Origin: Chionoecetes opilio
Lineage: Eukaryota > Arthropoda > Malacostraca > Decapoda > Majidae
NCBI GenBank assembly: GCA_016584305.1
Contig: JACEEZ010023409.1
Location: 175,001 to 239,000 of the forward strand
Direction: 5' to 3'
Length of the DNA stretch: 64,000 nucleotides
The notes beneath the pieces are model-generated. The model was not told the DNA's origin and searched no databases. It was given only the letters and a program-made list of their open reading frames with translations. Made by a program: the position numbers and the translations under genes. Shown piece after piece: positions 32,929 through 43,844 of the stretch; the first letter of the stretch is position 1, and the number at the start of each line of letters is the position of its first letter.

Positions 32929-34029
32929 CCGGTACACTCTGCACAACTCTCTACTCCCCTACTGGAAATTCCGTGACTGCCTGTACGCAGACGGGGAGCT
33001 GGTCCTATATGGCCAGAGAATTGTGGTTCCTGCAGCCCACCGCCGCCGCATCCTTGCTCGGCTGCACGACAGTCACCGAGGTGTTGCAGCCACGAAGCGC
33101 CGGGCACAGCAGATTGTCTTCTGGCCAGGTATTGATGCCAACATTACCAGCACCGTTCAAGCCTGCGAGCCATGCCAGATCTTACAGCCCAGTCAGCAAC
33201 AGGAACCACTACTGTGCGACGACCACCCTCCAGGCCTTTTGAGTCCGTCTCCGCAGACTTTTTCTCGGTCGCCAGGAAGTCGTTCCTGGTTATCGCGGAC
33301 AGACTTTCCGGGTGGCCTGTGGTCGTCACCTGCGGGGCCGATACTACCGCCACGCACACCATACGGCTCTTCTGCCGGTACTTTCGGGAAGTTGGTATCC
33401 CGCTCCGCCGCAGGACTGACGGCGGGCCCCAATTCATCAGCACTGACTTCCGGAACTTCATGGAGAGCTGGGGTGTCCACCACGCGGTATCCTCTCCGTT
33501 TTACCCCCAGTTTAATGGCCACGCCGAGGCGGCTGTCAAGTCAGTGAAACACCTCATCCTCAAGACAGCGCCCTCCGGCAACATCGACAGTGAAGACTTT
33601 GATAGGGGTCTCCTGGAGCTTCGCAACACTCCTAACTTCACGGGACGATCCCCTGCAATGACACTGTATGGCCATCCGCTCCGCTCCTGTGTCCCTGCCC
33701 ATTCTGAGTGCTTCTCGGAGGAGTGGCAGGCCCGCACAGAGGACTGTGATCGCCGAGCTGTTGCCCGCGCTGAGCAGGTCAAGGCACAGTACAACCAGCA
33801 CGCCCGCCCCCTACCCAGGCTGTGTGTCGGCCAGACCGTCCGTATTCAGGACCCGACATCACACCGCTGGGACAAGGTCGGGGTTGTTATGGGCTGCGGC
33901 AAGACCAGGGACTACGAGGTGCGTCTTCCTAGTGGGCGTGTCTGGTGGCGAAACCGTCGTTTCCGCCGACCCGCCCCAACCCCTAGTGATGACCCCCTCC
34001 CCCTACATCCCTGTGTTCCCTTGCTCTGA
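32925..34029 (+). pseudogene. Gypsy integrase, one frameshift
   Basis: The first part, continuing from ~32860 in another frame, has the HHCC zinc module (LARLHDSHRGVAATKRR...CEPCQ). The frame shifts near 33175-33230. The core then reads SVSADFF (first Asp), RTDGGPQFIS (second Asp) and FNGHAEAAVKSVKHL (Glu), so the D,D-35-E triad is intact. A C-terminal domain (QTVRIQDPTSHRWDKVGVV...GRVWWRNRRFRR) follows and ends at 34029. This enzyme pastes the DNA copy into the genome. The break near the zinc module makes it a pseudogene in its present form. Confidence 0.85.
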
Positions 34030-34151
34030 CGAGAAAATCACGTCCCCTTTAAGTCACCCCCAGTGGCCCCACGCCAGTCTAAGAGGCTGAAAAAAAATGT
34101 GAAAAAAGACTCTGCTCGAGACAGAGCTACGAGCGTGAGGGGGGAGGGAGG

Positions 34152-34435
34152 TGTGGATATGTGATTACACCGAACAGTCACACACATATTTGCATGCTTC
34201 CCTTACACATATTGTTACATAGCAACACTGCGCCACAACGCAGCAACGGCTGCACTGCCCCTCAGGCCCACAATGAAACTTAGTTGCTACCCGACTCGCG
34301 GACAGCCCAGACCAGCTTCTCGCTGGGTGTCCCGATACCTCTGTTGTCTTTAATAAACCTACGGAAGTAATGCTCGCTTCTCCCTGGAATAACCTTCCCA
34401 CAACCACTCCGGTCACCCCTGCACACCGAGCAATA
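34152..34435 (+). repeat. 3' LTR
   Basis: 284 bp, the same length as the 5' LTR. It starts directly after the polypurine tract and is followed by the GGGTT duplication. Confidence 0.92.
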
Positions 34436-34639
34436 GGGTTCAACCTCGTAATTATTTCAATTTTCATCAGTAGGAGTAAAACTTTAAGAAAAAGAGAGTT
34501 TTGGGGTGATGAAGCAGTCATATACAGTAGATTGTATATTGTCAATGCTTTGTTCAATACTGAAATCTGACCAACCTCGGCCTTATTATTCCTTTTTTTT
34601 TTTTACATCACAAAGGACTGGCCAAGGACACACAAAAAT

Positions 34640-35041
34640 GTACTTCGAAAAAAATGCACATCGAAAAAAATGCACTTAAAAAAAATACACTTGGAGAAAA
34701 ATGCACTTGGAAAAAATACACTTAGGGGAGGCGGTAGCTATTAGCGTCACCGGGTGGCGTTCTCGAAGACCCGAGTTCGATCCCGAGTGAGACCCATAAA
34801 TCCACTTAAAATATTTCTGCACCGTCGAGTGGCCTAAGAACACCCACATGCCCTGCCCATTAACTCTACCTTCGATTGCGAGTGCATCGGAAGTCACATG
34901 AACCTCTAATCACAGGCGTCACTATAAAAATCCTGCCTGCGCCACCACGGGCGAGGACCAACCATCACAACTCTCAAGTGAGCCTCCAGGGCCTACCATC
35001 TCACACATGGAGGTCACTGCCTACACGCGTTATAGGCCAAG

Positions 35042-35098
<57 letters not shown>

Positions 35099-35280
35099 GA
35101 AATAAATGCACTTGGAAAAAATGCACTTGGAAAAAAATGCACTTCGAAAAGAATACACTTCGAAAAAAATGCACTTAAAAAAAATTCACTTCGAAAAAAA
35201 TTCACTTCGAAAAAATGCACTTCGAAAAAAATGCACTTCCAAAAAGATGCACTTCGAAAAAGATGCACTTAGAAAAAATG
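34640..35280. repeat. 15-bp AAAAAATGCACTTCG minisatellite, split by a SINE
   Basis: Repeats of AAAAAATGCACTTSG occur at 34640-34723 and resume at 35096-35280 after the SINE. Lys/His-rich frames here are repeat translations. Confidence 0.9.
34725..35095 (+). mobile_element. tRNA-derived SINE with 51-nt poly(A) tail (SINE family 2, best copy)
   Basis: The head GGGGAGGCGGTAGCTATTAG carries a box A-like segment, and GAGTTCGATCCC is a box B. The body includes CCTAAGAACACCCACATG, CACAGGCGTCACTATA and CCTCCAGGGCCTACCATC. The tail is pure A (35045-35095). Further copies: 43558-43801, 49455-49770, 54927-55026 and 55619-56437. The long pure A tail suggests it is the youngest copy here. Confidence 0.88.
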
Positions 35281-35772
35281 CAATTCTGTTAACTCGCTCT
35301 TGTCCATCTGATATTCTCTTCTTCACCTCTCCAAAAGGTCTTTTGGTGTCTCCTCTGTCATGGAGAAGACACCAAACACCAATGAGGTCATGAAGACCTC
35401 ATCTCCTCTGTTCCCTCCACCTCTCTCATGTCCTGCTCATAAAAAGGATGCCATCAGCATACGCTAAGTAACATTTAACCAAATGTCTTGTTTTTACTAT
35501 AATTTTATGTTGGCCCCAGTCAGAGCTTATCTTATTTTTGTGAGAGAAAAAATAAATAAGATAAATAAAAAAAATGTATTTGAGATACGGGGCTATTCAT
35601 AAAACATTCAGGGCTATAGCCCCCAATGCCCAGGCCTAACTACGCCCCTGAGTACAATTAGTGTTTGTGGACCCTCGGACCCATGTATTGATGTTTGTAG
35701 TAGTAGTATATATTAGACAACAATGTGAGTGCAAACTACAATCGTGTTGTTGCTGTCGTTGGTCACTGGTAA

Positions 35773-35779
<7 letters not shown>

Positions 35780-35831
<52 letters not shown>
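35780..35831. repeat. (CA)n microsatellite
   Basis: Fifty bp of CA ending the first, shortened satellite unit. Confidence 0.97.
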
Positions 35832-35834
<3 letters not shown>

Positions 35835-36239
35835 TAAGTCCACGAGTCTACGGAGTTAGTGTAATGCGGCAAGACATTACCGCAGAGTTTCTTCCAGTAA
35901 CCTAATACTCCTAAAAGTGTTTTTAGCCCAAAACTCCCCTTCAAAATTATTCAATCGACATGGGACCAAGCCGCTTACCATCTACGATTTATTTGCGATT
36001 TTTTGAGCCTACTCTCATCAAAATTGAATTTACAGTTTCGGCTACCCAAAACAGACAGACAGACACACGGCTACTCCTATAGTATACAAGTGCTTGTGGG
36101 CCCTTCGGACCCATGTATTGATGTTTGTAGTAGTAGTATTAGACAACAATGTGAGTGCAAACACCAATCGTGTTGTTGCTGTCGTTGGTCACTGGTCAAA
36201 GTGCCTCGGGGTAGCCACCTACCACCACCGTAGCCTGTC

Positions 36240-36510
36240 TCTACCCAGCCCCACGCCTGCCTCACCCCAGCCCCACGCCTGTCTCACCCCAGCCCCACGC
36301 CTGCCTCACCCCAGCCCGACGCCTGCCTCACCCCAGCCCCACGCCTGCCTCACCCCAGCTCCACGCCTGCCTCAGACCAGCCCCACGCCTGCCTCACCCC
36401 AGCCCAACGCCTGCCTCACCCCAGCCCCACGCCTGCCTCACCCAAGCCCCACGCCTGCCTCACCCAAGCCCCACGCCTGCCTCATCCCAGCCCCATGCCT
36501 GTCCTGCAAG
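36240..36510 (+). repeat. 22-bp CCCCAGCCCCACGCCTGCCT minisatellite
   Basis: About 12 units. Since 22 is not a multiple of 3, it cycles through frames giving Pro/His/Ala strings. Equivalent blocks lie at 37350-37525, 38635-38745 and 41060-41350. Confidence 0.95.
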
Positions 36511-36592
36511 CACACATACACACGCACACACACATACACGCACGCACGCACGCACACACACATGCACACACACACACACACATGCATGCATG

Positions 36593-36627
<35 letters not shown>

Positions 36628-36630
36628 ACG

Positions 36631-36900
<270 letters not shown>

Positions 36901-37620
36901 CACACACGCACACAAACGTTAAGTCCATGAGGCTACTGCGTTTGTGGAATGCGGCAAGACGTTACCGCAGAGTAATCTAATAGAGTAATTCATGTAATCT
37001 TATTAACCCTAAAAATGTTTTTAGCCCAAAACCCCCTTTCAAAATTATTCAATCGACATGGGACTAAGCCGCTTACCACCTACGATTTATTTGCGATTTT
37101 TTTTTTTACCGTACTCTCATCAAAATTGAATTTACAGTTTCGGCTACCCAAAACAGACAGACACACAGACAGACAGACAGACACACGGCTACTCCTATAG
37201 TATATAGTATTATAAGACAAGTGCTTGTGGGCCCTTCGGACCCATGTATTGATGTCTGTAGTAGAAACATATATAAGACAACAATGGGAGTGCAAACTCC
37301 AATTGTGTTGTTGCTGTCGTTGGTTACTGCTCAAAGTACCTCTGGGTAAACCTGCCTCACCCCAGCCCCACACCTGTCTCACCCCAGCCCCACGCCTGTC
37401 TCACCCCAGCCCCACGCCTGTCTCATCCCAGCCCCACACCTGTCTTACCCCAGCCCCACGCCTGTCTCACCCCAGCCCCACGCCTGCCTCACCCCAGCCC
37501 CACGCCTGCCTCACCCCAGCCAAGGCCGTCTCAATCTATAAAGGCCTGCGCCTGAGATTGATGACGTCACGGACGGCGTCTGTACGAGGCCACCGAGATG
37601 ACAAGTTTACCTACCTAATT

Positions 37621-38514
37621 ATATGTTTATCAGTATAAAAGATATATTGTTATCTTCGGAAATGTTTGTTCTATAATATTATCAAATAAAAACCCGTAAA
37701 ACACATTAAAGAAATGCCATTATGAGACTCTCAAGAAATATGCATGAACTTAAACTCTTCGCCATTTAATATTTTTCTCGAAAACATTTTACATGGAGAA
37801 TATCAATAGAAGCGGAATTTAATTCGCTTTCCATTGCTATATTTTGTTTTCTGATAAATGAATTAGCAGCATGCATAAATTAGCGTTAACTAAATACATA
37901 ACATCATGAAATCGGGTAATTTCGTACCTAATATATGTTTATCAGTATAAAAGATATATTGTTATCTTCGGAAATGTTTGTTCTATAATATTATCAAATA
38001 AAAAACCGTAAAACAGACTAAAGAAAGGCCATTATGAGACTCACAAGAAATATGTATGAACTTTAACTCTTCGCCATTTAATATTTTGCTCAAAAACATT
38101 TTACATGGAGAATATCAATAGAAGCGGAATTTAATTAGCTTTCCATTGCTATATTTCGTTTTTTGATAAATGAATTAGAACCATACATAAATTAGCGTTA
38201 ACTAACAAAAAAAGTCATGAAATCGGGTAATTTTTCCCGTTTTATGATGTTATTTATTTAGTTAACGCTAATGTATGTATGGTTCTAATTCATTTATCAG
38301 AAAACAAAATATAACAATGGAAAGCTAATTAAATTCCGCTTCTATTGGTATTCACCATGTAAAATGTTTGCGAGTAAAATATTAAATGGCGAAGAGTTTA
38401 AGTTCATGCATATTTCTTGAGAGTCTCATAATGGCATTTCTTTAGTGTGTTTTACGGTTTTTTATTTGATAATATTATAGAACAAACATTTCCAAAGATA
38501 ACAGTATATCTTAT
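37621..38514. mobile_element. Foldback MITE (family B) with duplicated left arm
   Basis: ATATGTTTATCAGTATAAAAG starts two head-to-tail left arms (37621 and 37933, period ~312 bp). A single inverted right arm follows, ending near 38514. The arm sequence matches the MITE at 15003-15738. Confidence 0.8.
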
Positions 38515-38803
38515 ACCGCCCGTACATCCTCACATGCTGAAAGCTCGGCTCCTACTGACTCGCGGAGCAGACTCAGCTCTTGATCCTCGTCCATCCCGCG
38601 CTCCCAGACTCAGGCTTTTACATAGAGAAGGCTTTGCCCCAGCCCCACGCCTGCCTCACCCTAGCCCCACGCCTGCCTCACCCCAGCACCACGCCTGCCT
38701 CACCCCAGCCCCACACCTGCCTCACTCCAGCTCCACGCCTGTCCTGCAAGCACACACACACACACACACATACACACACACACACACACACATACATGCA
38801 ATG

Positions 38804-38834
<31 letters not shown>

Positions 38835-38936
38835 TGTCTACGGAGTTAGTGAAATGCGGCAAAACGTTATCGCAGAGTTTCTTCCTGTAATCTAATCTCT
38901 GAAAAGTGTTTTTAGCCCAAAACCCCCCTTCAAAAT

Positions 38937-39354
38937 TGTAATAGGCAACTATTTATATTTTAAGTTTGCCGCCTCTATGCATGTAGCATAAGTAATGACC
39001 TCTACCGGCGCCCACTTCCGGACAAGGTGAGCGTGGGTCAACCGCCAGGTCAAGCAGTTTCCTCAGTGTTGCCGCCGGGATCAGACGTGGTCTCAGTATT
39101 TAACGTCTTGACCGCAGCTGATATTGTACCAATAACTCATCAGTAAATACACATAAAGATACAACACAAGTGTATTCATCCTCCCGAACACACACACGCA
39201 ACGCTACACGACCGTTCACGTCCTTGTGAAGAGGACGTGATTGACCAATTAACACCACGTGCCGTTCTCCACCGCTCAGGCCTATACCGCCCCGCTACCT
39301 TTAACAAATCCTACCACGGTGACTACAAGTACAATAAGCTGTAAGCCACCATAA
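38937..39354 (+). repeat. 5' LTR of second gypsy element
   Basis: 418 bp. Its last ~275 bp match 40529-40802 almost exactly. Confidence 0.85.
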
Positions 39355-40156
39355 GGTTGGTGGCAGTCAACGGTGGTCTTGGTTCGTGTTTTGCTTTTTC
39401 ATCTGTGTGTGTTGCTGGTCGAGCCACGAGAGAGCACATGGCCGCTTGCTGTCTCTCCTGTGCCGCTTAATATTGGCTGCAACTGGCTGTCGTCGTCTCC
39501 CACGATTGACCTCCCGCAAACGACGCCTGCTGCTGTACTCTGCTGTCCAGCCACGCCGCCCTCCGTCGGCTAGCTTCTGTCTGCTGTTTGGGCTTCCTTC
39601 CACGCCCGTGCTTTGTCTCCTGCAGCGCCTTCTTCAGACGTTTTCAGTGTGCCGTTCCTTGCGGTTCCATTCCTGCCCACGACCTCGTCATCGTCATTGC
39701 GCCCCAAGCCCTACAGTACTTCGTTACGCGTGATTTGCGAGTGTTCCGTTAGTAAGGTTATTTTGTGATTTTTCTTTTATCATTTTCATTACAAATTAAA
39801 ACACGCGGACATTTTTGTGGTATTTTTCTATAGCCAGTGCGTTATTTTTCTCGGCCTCTTAACTTTCGTGAGTGCTGTTTTGTGTGATTTTTTTTAGTGT
39901 AGATTTCAGTGCTTTGTGTTAGAGAAAATACTTTGTCACGCCATTTGTTTTTTTCATGGCGTAGTTGAGCACGGCTGTCGTCAAGCTCCCTTCCCTGTGC
40001 TCGCCTGTGATTGGCCCAGACATCACCCGATTCAATAACACGTGTTCAGCCCCCCACCCCCTCTGGCTGCGAGACAAGGGCTGACCGGCTTATCTCTTTC
40101 GCCGCACCCAAAGTGACCTTTTACAAAGCATTGGACGTAATAATACTATTTTCTCT
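39355..40156 (+). other. Gypsy leader region without recognised gag
   Basis: 800 bp between the LTR and the RT fragment. A 115-codon frame is Arg/Cys/Ser-rich and has no gag or zinc-knuckle motif. Confidence 0.5.
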
Positions 40157-40528
40157 AGCAGAAACTAGCTAGATCTAGTTTCAGGCTATTGGCAAGTGCC
40201 TCTTGACGAGCGCTCTCGTGAGGTCACTGCATTCTCTACCCCGTCCGGGCATTACGAATGGTTATGTATGCCCTTTGGCTTGAAAAATGCACCTCTTACC
40301 TTTCAAAGATGATCAATTCCTTGTTTTTAGGCATGCTAGGTAAAAGTGTTTTCGCTTATTTGGACGATATAATTATCGTTAGCAAAGATATGGCGACTCA
40401 TTTCTCTCAACTCAAAGCAGTGTTCGGAAAACTGCAAGAGGTAAGTCTCAAAGTAGCCTAATACTTGCAAACTGTGAATTTCTGAAATCTCGAATCCAGT
40501 TCCTGGGTCATGTCTTGGATCGGGATGG
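40157..40528 (+). pseudogene. Gypsy RT core fragment
   Basis: It reads [36 protein letters not shown] and FAYLDDIIIVSKDM (the Y-x-D-D catalytic centre). It ends FLGHVLDRDG, with one frameshift/stop near 40460 around SLKVA. Upstream RT, protease and gag and all downstream RNase H/integrase are gone. The right end joins LTR sequence at a shared CGGGAT. This is the RT part missing from the other gypsy copy, but it belongs to a different family. Confidence 0.85.
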
Positions 40529-40802
40529 TCAGACGTGGTCTCAGTACTTAACGTCTTGGCGGCAGCTGATATTGTACCAATAACTCATCAGTAAATACAC
40601 ATAAAGATACAACACAAGTGTATTCATCCTCCCGAACACACACACGCAACGCTACACGACCGTTCACGACCTTGTGAAGAGGACGTGATTGACCAATTAA
40701 CACCACGTGCCGTTCTCCACCGCTCAGGCCTATACCGCCCCGCTACCTTCAACAAATCCTACCACGGTGACTACAAGTACAATAAGCTGTAAGCCACCAT
40801 AA
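40529..40802 (+). repeat. 3' LTR (5'-truncated) of second gypsy element
   Basis: 274 bp identical or nearly so to 39081-39354. Confidence 0.85.
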
Positions 40803-41348
40803 CAAAATGATTCAATCGACATGGGACCAAGCCGCTTACCACCTACGATTTATTTGCGATTTTTTTTAGCCTACTCATCAAAATTGAATTTACAGTTTCG
40901 GCTACCAAAAACAGACGGACAGACAGACAGACACACGACTACTCCTATAGTATATTAGATATTAGACAACAATGTAAGTGCAAACTCCAATCGTGTTGTT
41001 GCTGTCGTTGGTCACTGGTCAAAGTGCCTCGGTGTAGACCACCTACCACCACTGTAGCCTGTCTCACACCAGCCCCACGCCTGCCACACCCCAGCACCAC
41101 GCCTGTCTCACCCCAGCCCCACGCCTGCCACACCCCAGCACCACGCCTGTCTCACCCTAGCCCCACGCCTGCCACACCCGAGCACCACGCCTGTCTCACC
41201 CCAGCCCCACGCCTGCCTCACCCCAGCCCCACGCCTGCCTCACCCCAGCCCCACGCCTGCCTCACCCCAGCACCACGCCTGTCTCACCCCATCCCAAACC
41301 TGCCTTACTCCAGGCCCACGCCTGTCTCACCCCAGCCCCACGCCTGTC

Positions 41349-41382
<34 letters not shown>

Positions 41383-41385
<3 letters not shown>

Positions 41386-41830
41386 AGCAATGTTAACCAT
41401 ATATTATACACTTTGTTATTCAAAAATGATGTATTGCATATCAATATGGGGTTGCACTTGGCCATCATTCTTAGACAGCGTGTTCAAGGCTCAGAAGGCA
41501 ATTCTACGCGTTCTAACCTTCAAAAAAAAAATTGATGCAACTGAGGAGATATATTCATCTTTAAATTTATTAAAAGTCCCTTTTATCCATAAATACTTCA
41601 TGTTGATAACTATATTTAATTCTATAAAAAAGAATGATAACATTTTCCAGCTACAAGATCATGCTCATAATACCAGAAGAAATCAAATTCATTTAGAACA
41701 ACACTATACAGTAATTATATCCTGTGTCTCGGTCCTAAGGTGTGGAATTCCTTACCTAGTCTAGTAAGAAACATATTTATGTTTGTACCGTTAACAGCTT
41801 CAAGTATAGAATAAAAAAGTATCTTTTGCA
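41383..41830 (+). pseudogene. RT C-terminal fragment (non-LTR)
   Basis: The frame to 41764 includes LTIYYTLCYSKMMYCISIWG, the post-catalytic thumb motif, and FKAQKAILRVLTF followed by a basic IFNSIKKNDNIF region. The last ~25 codons shift frame near 41715, where a KVWNSLP-like block is expected. The catalytic FADD region lies beyond the 5' truncation, so no activity is possible. Confidence 0.8.
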
Positions 41831-42267
41831 TTCACAAGCACAATGAAAGAATACATATAATATCTGAGCTCTTTTTTGCTGCACATATGATATCATATTG
41901 TAAGGGTCAACTTGTATACTTTGTTAATATTTAGATAATTCAAGTAAATTTCAATGATTATGTTGTGTATGTGTACATTGTGTGGATGAGTGTGTGGTGT
42001 GTGTGTGTGTGTGTGTGTGTGTGTGGTTTCATCTATTTTATGTGTATGAATATATTTACTGTATGCTCTTATATGTGTTTGCATATGTATGGTATGTATA
42101 TATGTTACATAATAATATGTTTGTATGAGTACGTGTGTGTGTTTATATAGATAGTATACGTTAGTATGAGTAAGGATATTTACAGATGTTTTGTATGAAT
42201 ACTACATAGAGATGATATAATAGTCTTCGCTCTGGAATGTGCACATATTACCTTGCTTAATAACTGG

Positions 42268-42296
42268 GTCTGCTAACGAGAGTTTTCTCAGCAGAC
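42268..42296 (+). other. 3'-terminal stem-loop of the second CR1/L2-group element
   Basis: GTCTGCT (42268-42274) pairs with AGCAGAC (42290-42296). An inner GAGA/TCTC stem (42278-42281, 42286-42289) encloses GTTT. It is about 62 nt from the TTGAAC tail, the same spacing as in the first element. Confidence 0.62.
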
Positions 42297-42439
42297 TTTT
42301 CCACGAAAGGTTAATGATGGATTTAATATTTGTGTGTATTCTTATGGCAATAAAATATTTGAACTTGAACTTGAACTTGAACACACACGCACGCACACAC
42401 ACATGCATGCATGCAGACATACACACACACACACGGGTA

Positions 42440-43025
42440 TAGCCCAGGAGCATTAGTGTTTAACCGGAAAATAAAAGGTAGAAAGCTGATTTTTTCAGGA
42501 AAGATGCCTTGAGGTCTATCTAGTAACATGGTACAAAGTCCCCTAAAATTTAGGCTGTGGAAAATGTACAATCCAAGATGGCCGCCGATGAGTCGGCCGG
42601 ACACCAGAAAAACATTAAATATGCAATAACTTTGTTACTATTTATCATAGAGAGATGATTTTGGTCTCTAACCCTTTTTCTTTGTGGGTAAGATGTGTAA
42701 GTATACCGTTAAAAACTCAATCCAAGCTTTACTTTCAAAATAACCATGTGCTGTTTCAAGAAATGTCTATTCTACCGAATTGCAGAACCACCATTAGTAA
42801 TCTGGTTTACATAGATTGCACAAAATTAAATTAACCAAATCATATTATAATAGGATGCTAACCTCTAGAAACTGTGAAACATACAATACATGGAGAAACA
42901 TATCCATACAGGATATATATCAATATCGAGAAGCAAATATTACAACAAAGAAACCATTGGTCAAGTCTGCCAGGTACCAGATGTGAGTATATTCACGTCA
43001 TAAAGTTTACAACGCAATTCTAGTT
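42440..43025. other. No recognisable gene
   Basis: AT-rich sequence. It contains GAAAATGTACAATCCAAGATGG and other dispersed-repeat-like text but no coding signal I can support. Confidence 0.4.
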
Positions 43026-43029
43026 TGTA

Positions 43030-43555
43030 CCCTCATCTAAATCTATGGTTTGGCTGTTTTTACATGTCCTCCCAATACACGAGGAACACATTTCAGTGCT
43101 AGATAGCCCAGCTCAGTAACAACTGCATCTTTTTCCACATCCCACTTTGCAGCCGCAAGAGATCATTTGCAAAACCCGATCAGGTGCCACAGGTCTGTCT
43201 GTTTCAACTGGAAGTAACTTGTCATCTTTTACTTTCCATCCCCATTCAGTAGGTGCCAGCTCATTTCCAGACCAGTGCTGCACTGCTAAGTAGGCCCGAT
43301 ATGAATGATAGTTGGCGGCAGCTTATGTTGGTGGCAGGCTCTCTAACTTGACTCCACTTGAGTACACAAATTTTCTACCAACCTGCCTCATGTACAATAC
43401 ATACCGAAGCATATCCAGAGAGGTGGACTGAACTGCCCCATTCAGTTTTAGTAAAAACTGCTCTCCAACTCTTGCCACCTCTTCATGACCTAAAGAAGGC
43501 TGATAAAACACATCCAGCATTCCCCATTCGTGCCTGCCTTCAATAATGGACACTG
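43030..43555 (-). pseudogene. C-terminal relic of an Academ-like XPG/Cys-rich protein
   Basis: The minus-strand frame from 43553 reads GHEEVARVGEQFLLKLN and MLRYVLYMRQVGRKF. After a stop at 43323 the same frame continues: NYHSYRAYLAVQHWSG, ELAPTEWGWKVKDDKLLP, then SCGCKVGCGKRCSC and CSSCIGRTCKN. The final Cys-rich module and the preceding W-x-L-x-DG-like region correspond to the end of family A's protein (about 28890-29290), so this is a homologous but divergent copy. Two in-frame stops (TAA, TGA) mark it as dead. It lies just beyond a SINE and a family-B terminal arm. Confidence 0.65.
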
Positions 43556-43557
43556 CC

Positions 43558-43801
43558 TTCCTCTAAAAACACCCATATGCTGCCCATTAACTCTACCTTT
43601 GACGGCGAGTCCATCGGAGGACACAGGGGGGCGGCATGAGCCTCTAATCACAGGCGTCACTATATATAACAATCCTGCCTACGCCTCCACGGGTGAGGGC
43701 CAATCATCACAGCCCTTAAGTAAACCTCCAGAGCCTACCATCCCACCCCTGGAGGTCACTGCCTACAGGCGCTATATAGGCACACAAATAATAAAAAATA
43801 T
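43558..43801 (+). mobile_element. SINE family 2, 5'-truncated copy
   Basis: Matches the body of the SINE at 34725-35095 from CTAAAAACACCCATATGCTG to the GCGCTATATAGGC end, with a short A/T-rich tail. Confidence 0.83.
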
Positions 43802-43844
43802 ATACACCCAACCAAAGACTACTGCTACTCAGTTTGGGCTATTT

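Larger units (their letters stand above)
30497..34435 (+). mobile_element. Ty3/gypsy LTR retrotransposon
   Basis: Two 284-bp LTRs beginning TGTGGATATG and ending GCAATA are bounded by the 5-bp target duplication GGGTT (30492-30496 and 34436-34440). A polypurine tract GAGGGGGGAGGGAGG ends at 34151, directly before the 3' LTR. The order protease, RT, RNase H, integrase is that of the gypsy group. Gag-pol is broken and part of the RT is deleted. Confidence 0.92.
30289..35650. mobile_element. Composite hAT-type element containing a gypsy retrotransposon
   Basis: The left end CAGGGGCGTATTTAGG...CATTGGGGGCT is mirrored at the right, ...CCTAACTACGCCCCTG ending at 35650. The 8-bp flanks are AGTACAAG (30281) and AGTACAAT (35651), seven of eight identical. 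Removing the LTR element (30497-34435 plus one 5-bp duplication) leaves about 1.4 kb of non-coding hAT sequence. This contains a 15-bp minisatellite that was itself hit by a SINE. Confidence 0.8.
38937..40802 (+). mobile_element. Second Ty3/gypsy element, heavily deleted
   Basis: A 5' LTR (38937-39354) starts TGTAATAGGCAAC and ends CACCATAA, followed by a GGTTGGTGGCAGTC primer-site-like sequence. The 3' LTR is missing its first ~145 bp (40529-40802). The flanks CAAAAT (38931-38936 and 40803-40808) are a target duplication. They split the satellite phrase that reads uninterrupted at 35944 and 37039. Only part of pol remains. Confidence 0.87.
41383..42382 (+). mobile_element. 5'-truncated CR1/L2-group element in a CA microsatellite
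   Basis: It starts inside the RT C-terminal region directly after (CA)n. It ends with AATAAA (42349-42354) and four TTGAAC repeats (42359-42382), followed immediately by more CA/CG-rich repeat. The 3' UTR contains a TG-rich tract (41960-42030) and a stem-loop. The layout is the same as the element at 1-2290. Confidence 0.82.

Noticed and set aside
34730..34800. tRNA gene
   Set aside because: Box A and box B are present but there is no cloverleaf acceptor pairing, and the sequence continues into a SINE body and poly(A).
35106..35393. Lys/His-rich 95-codon frame
   Set aside because: Translation of the 15-bp AAAAAATGCACTTCG minisatellite.
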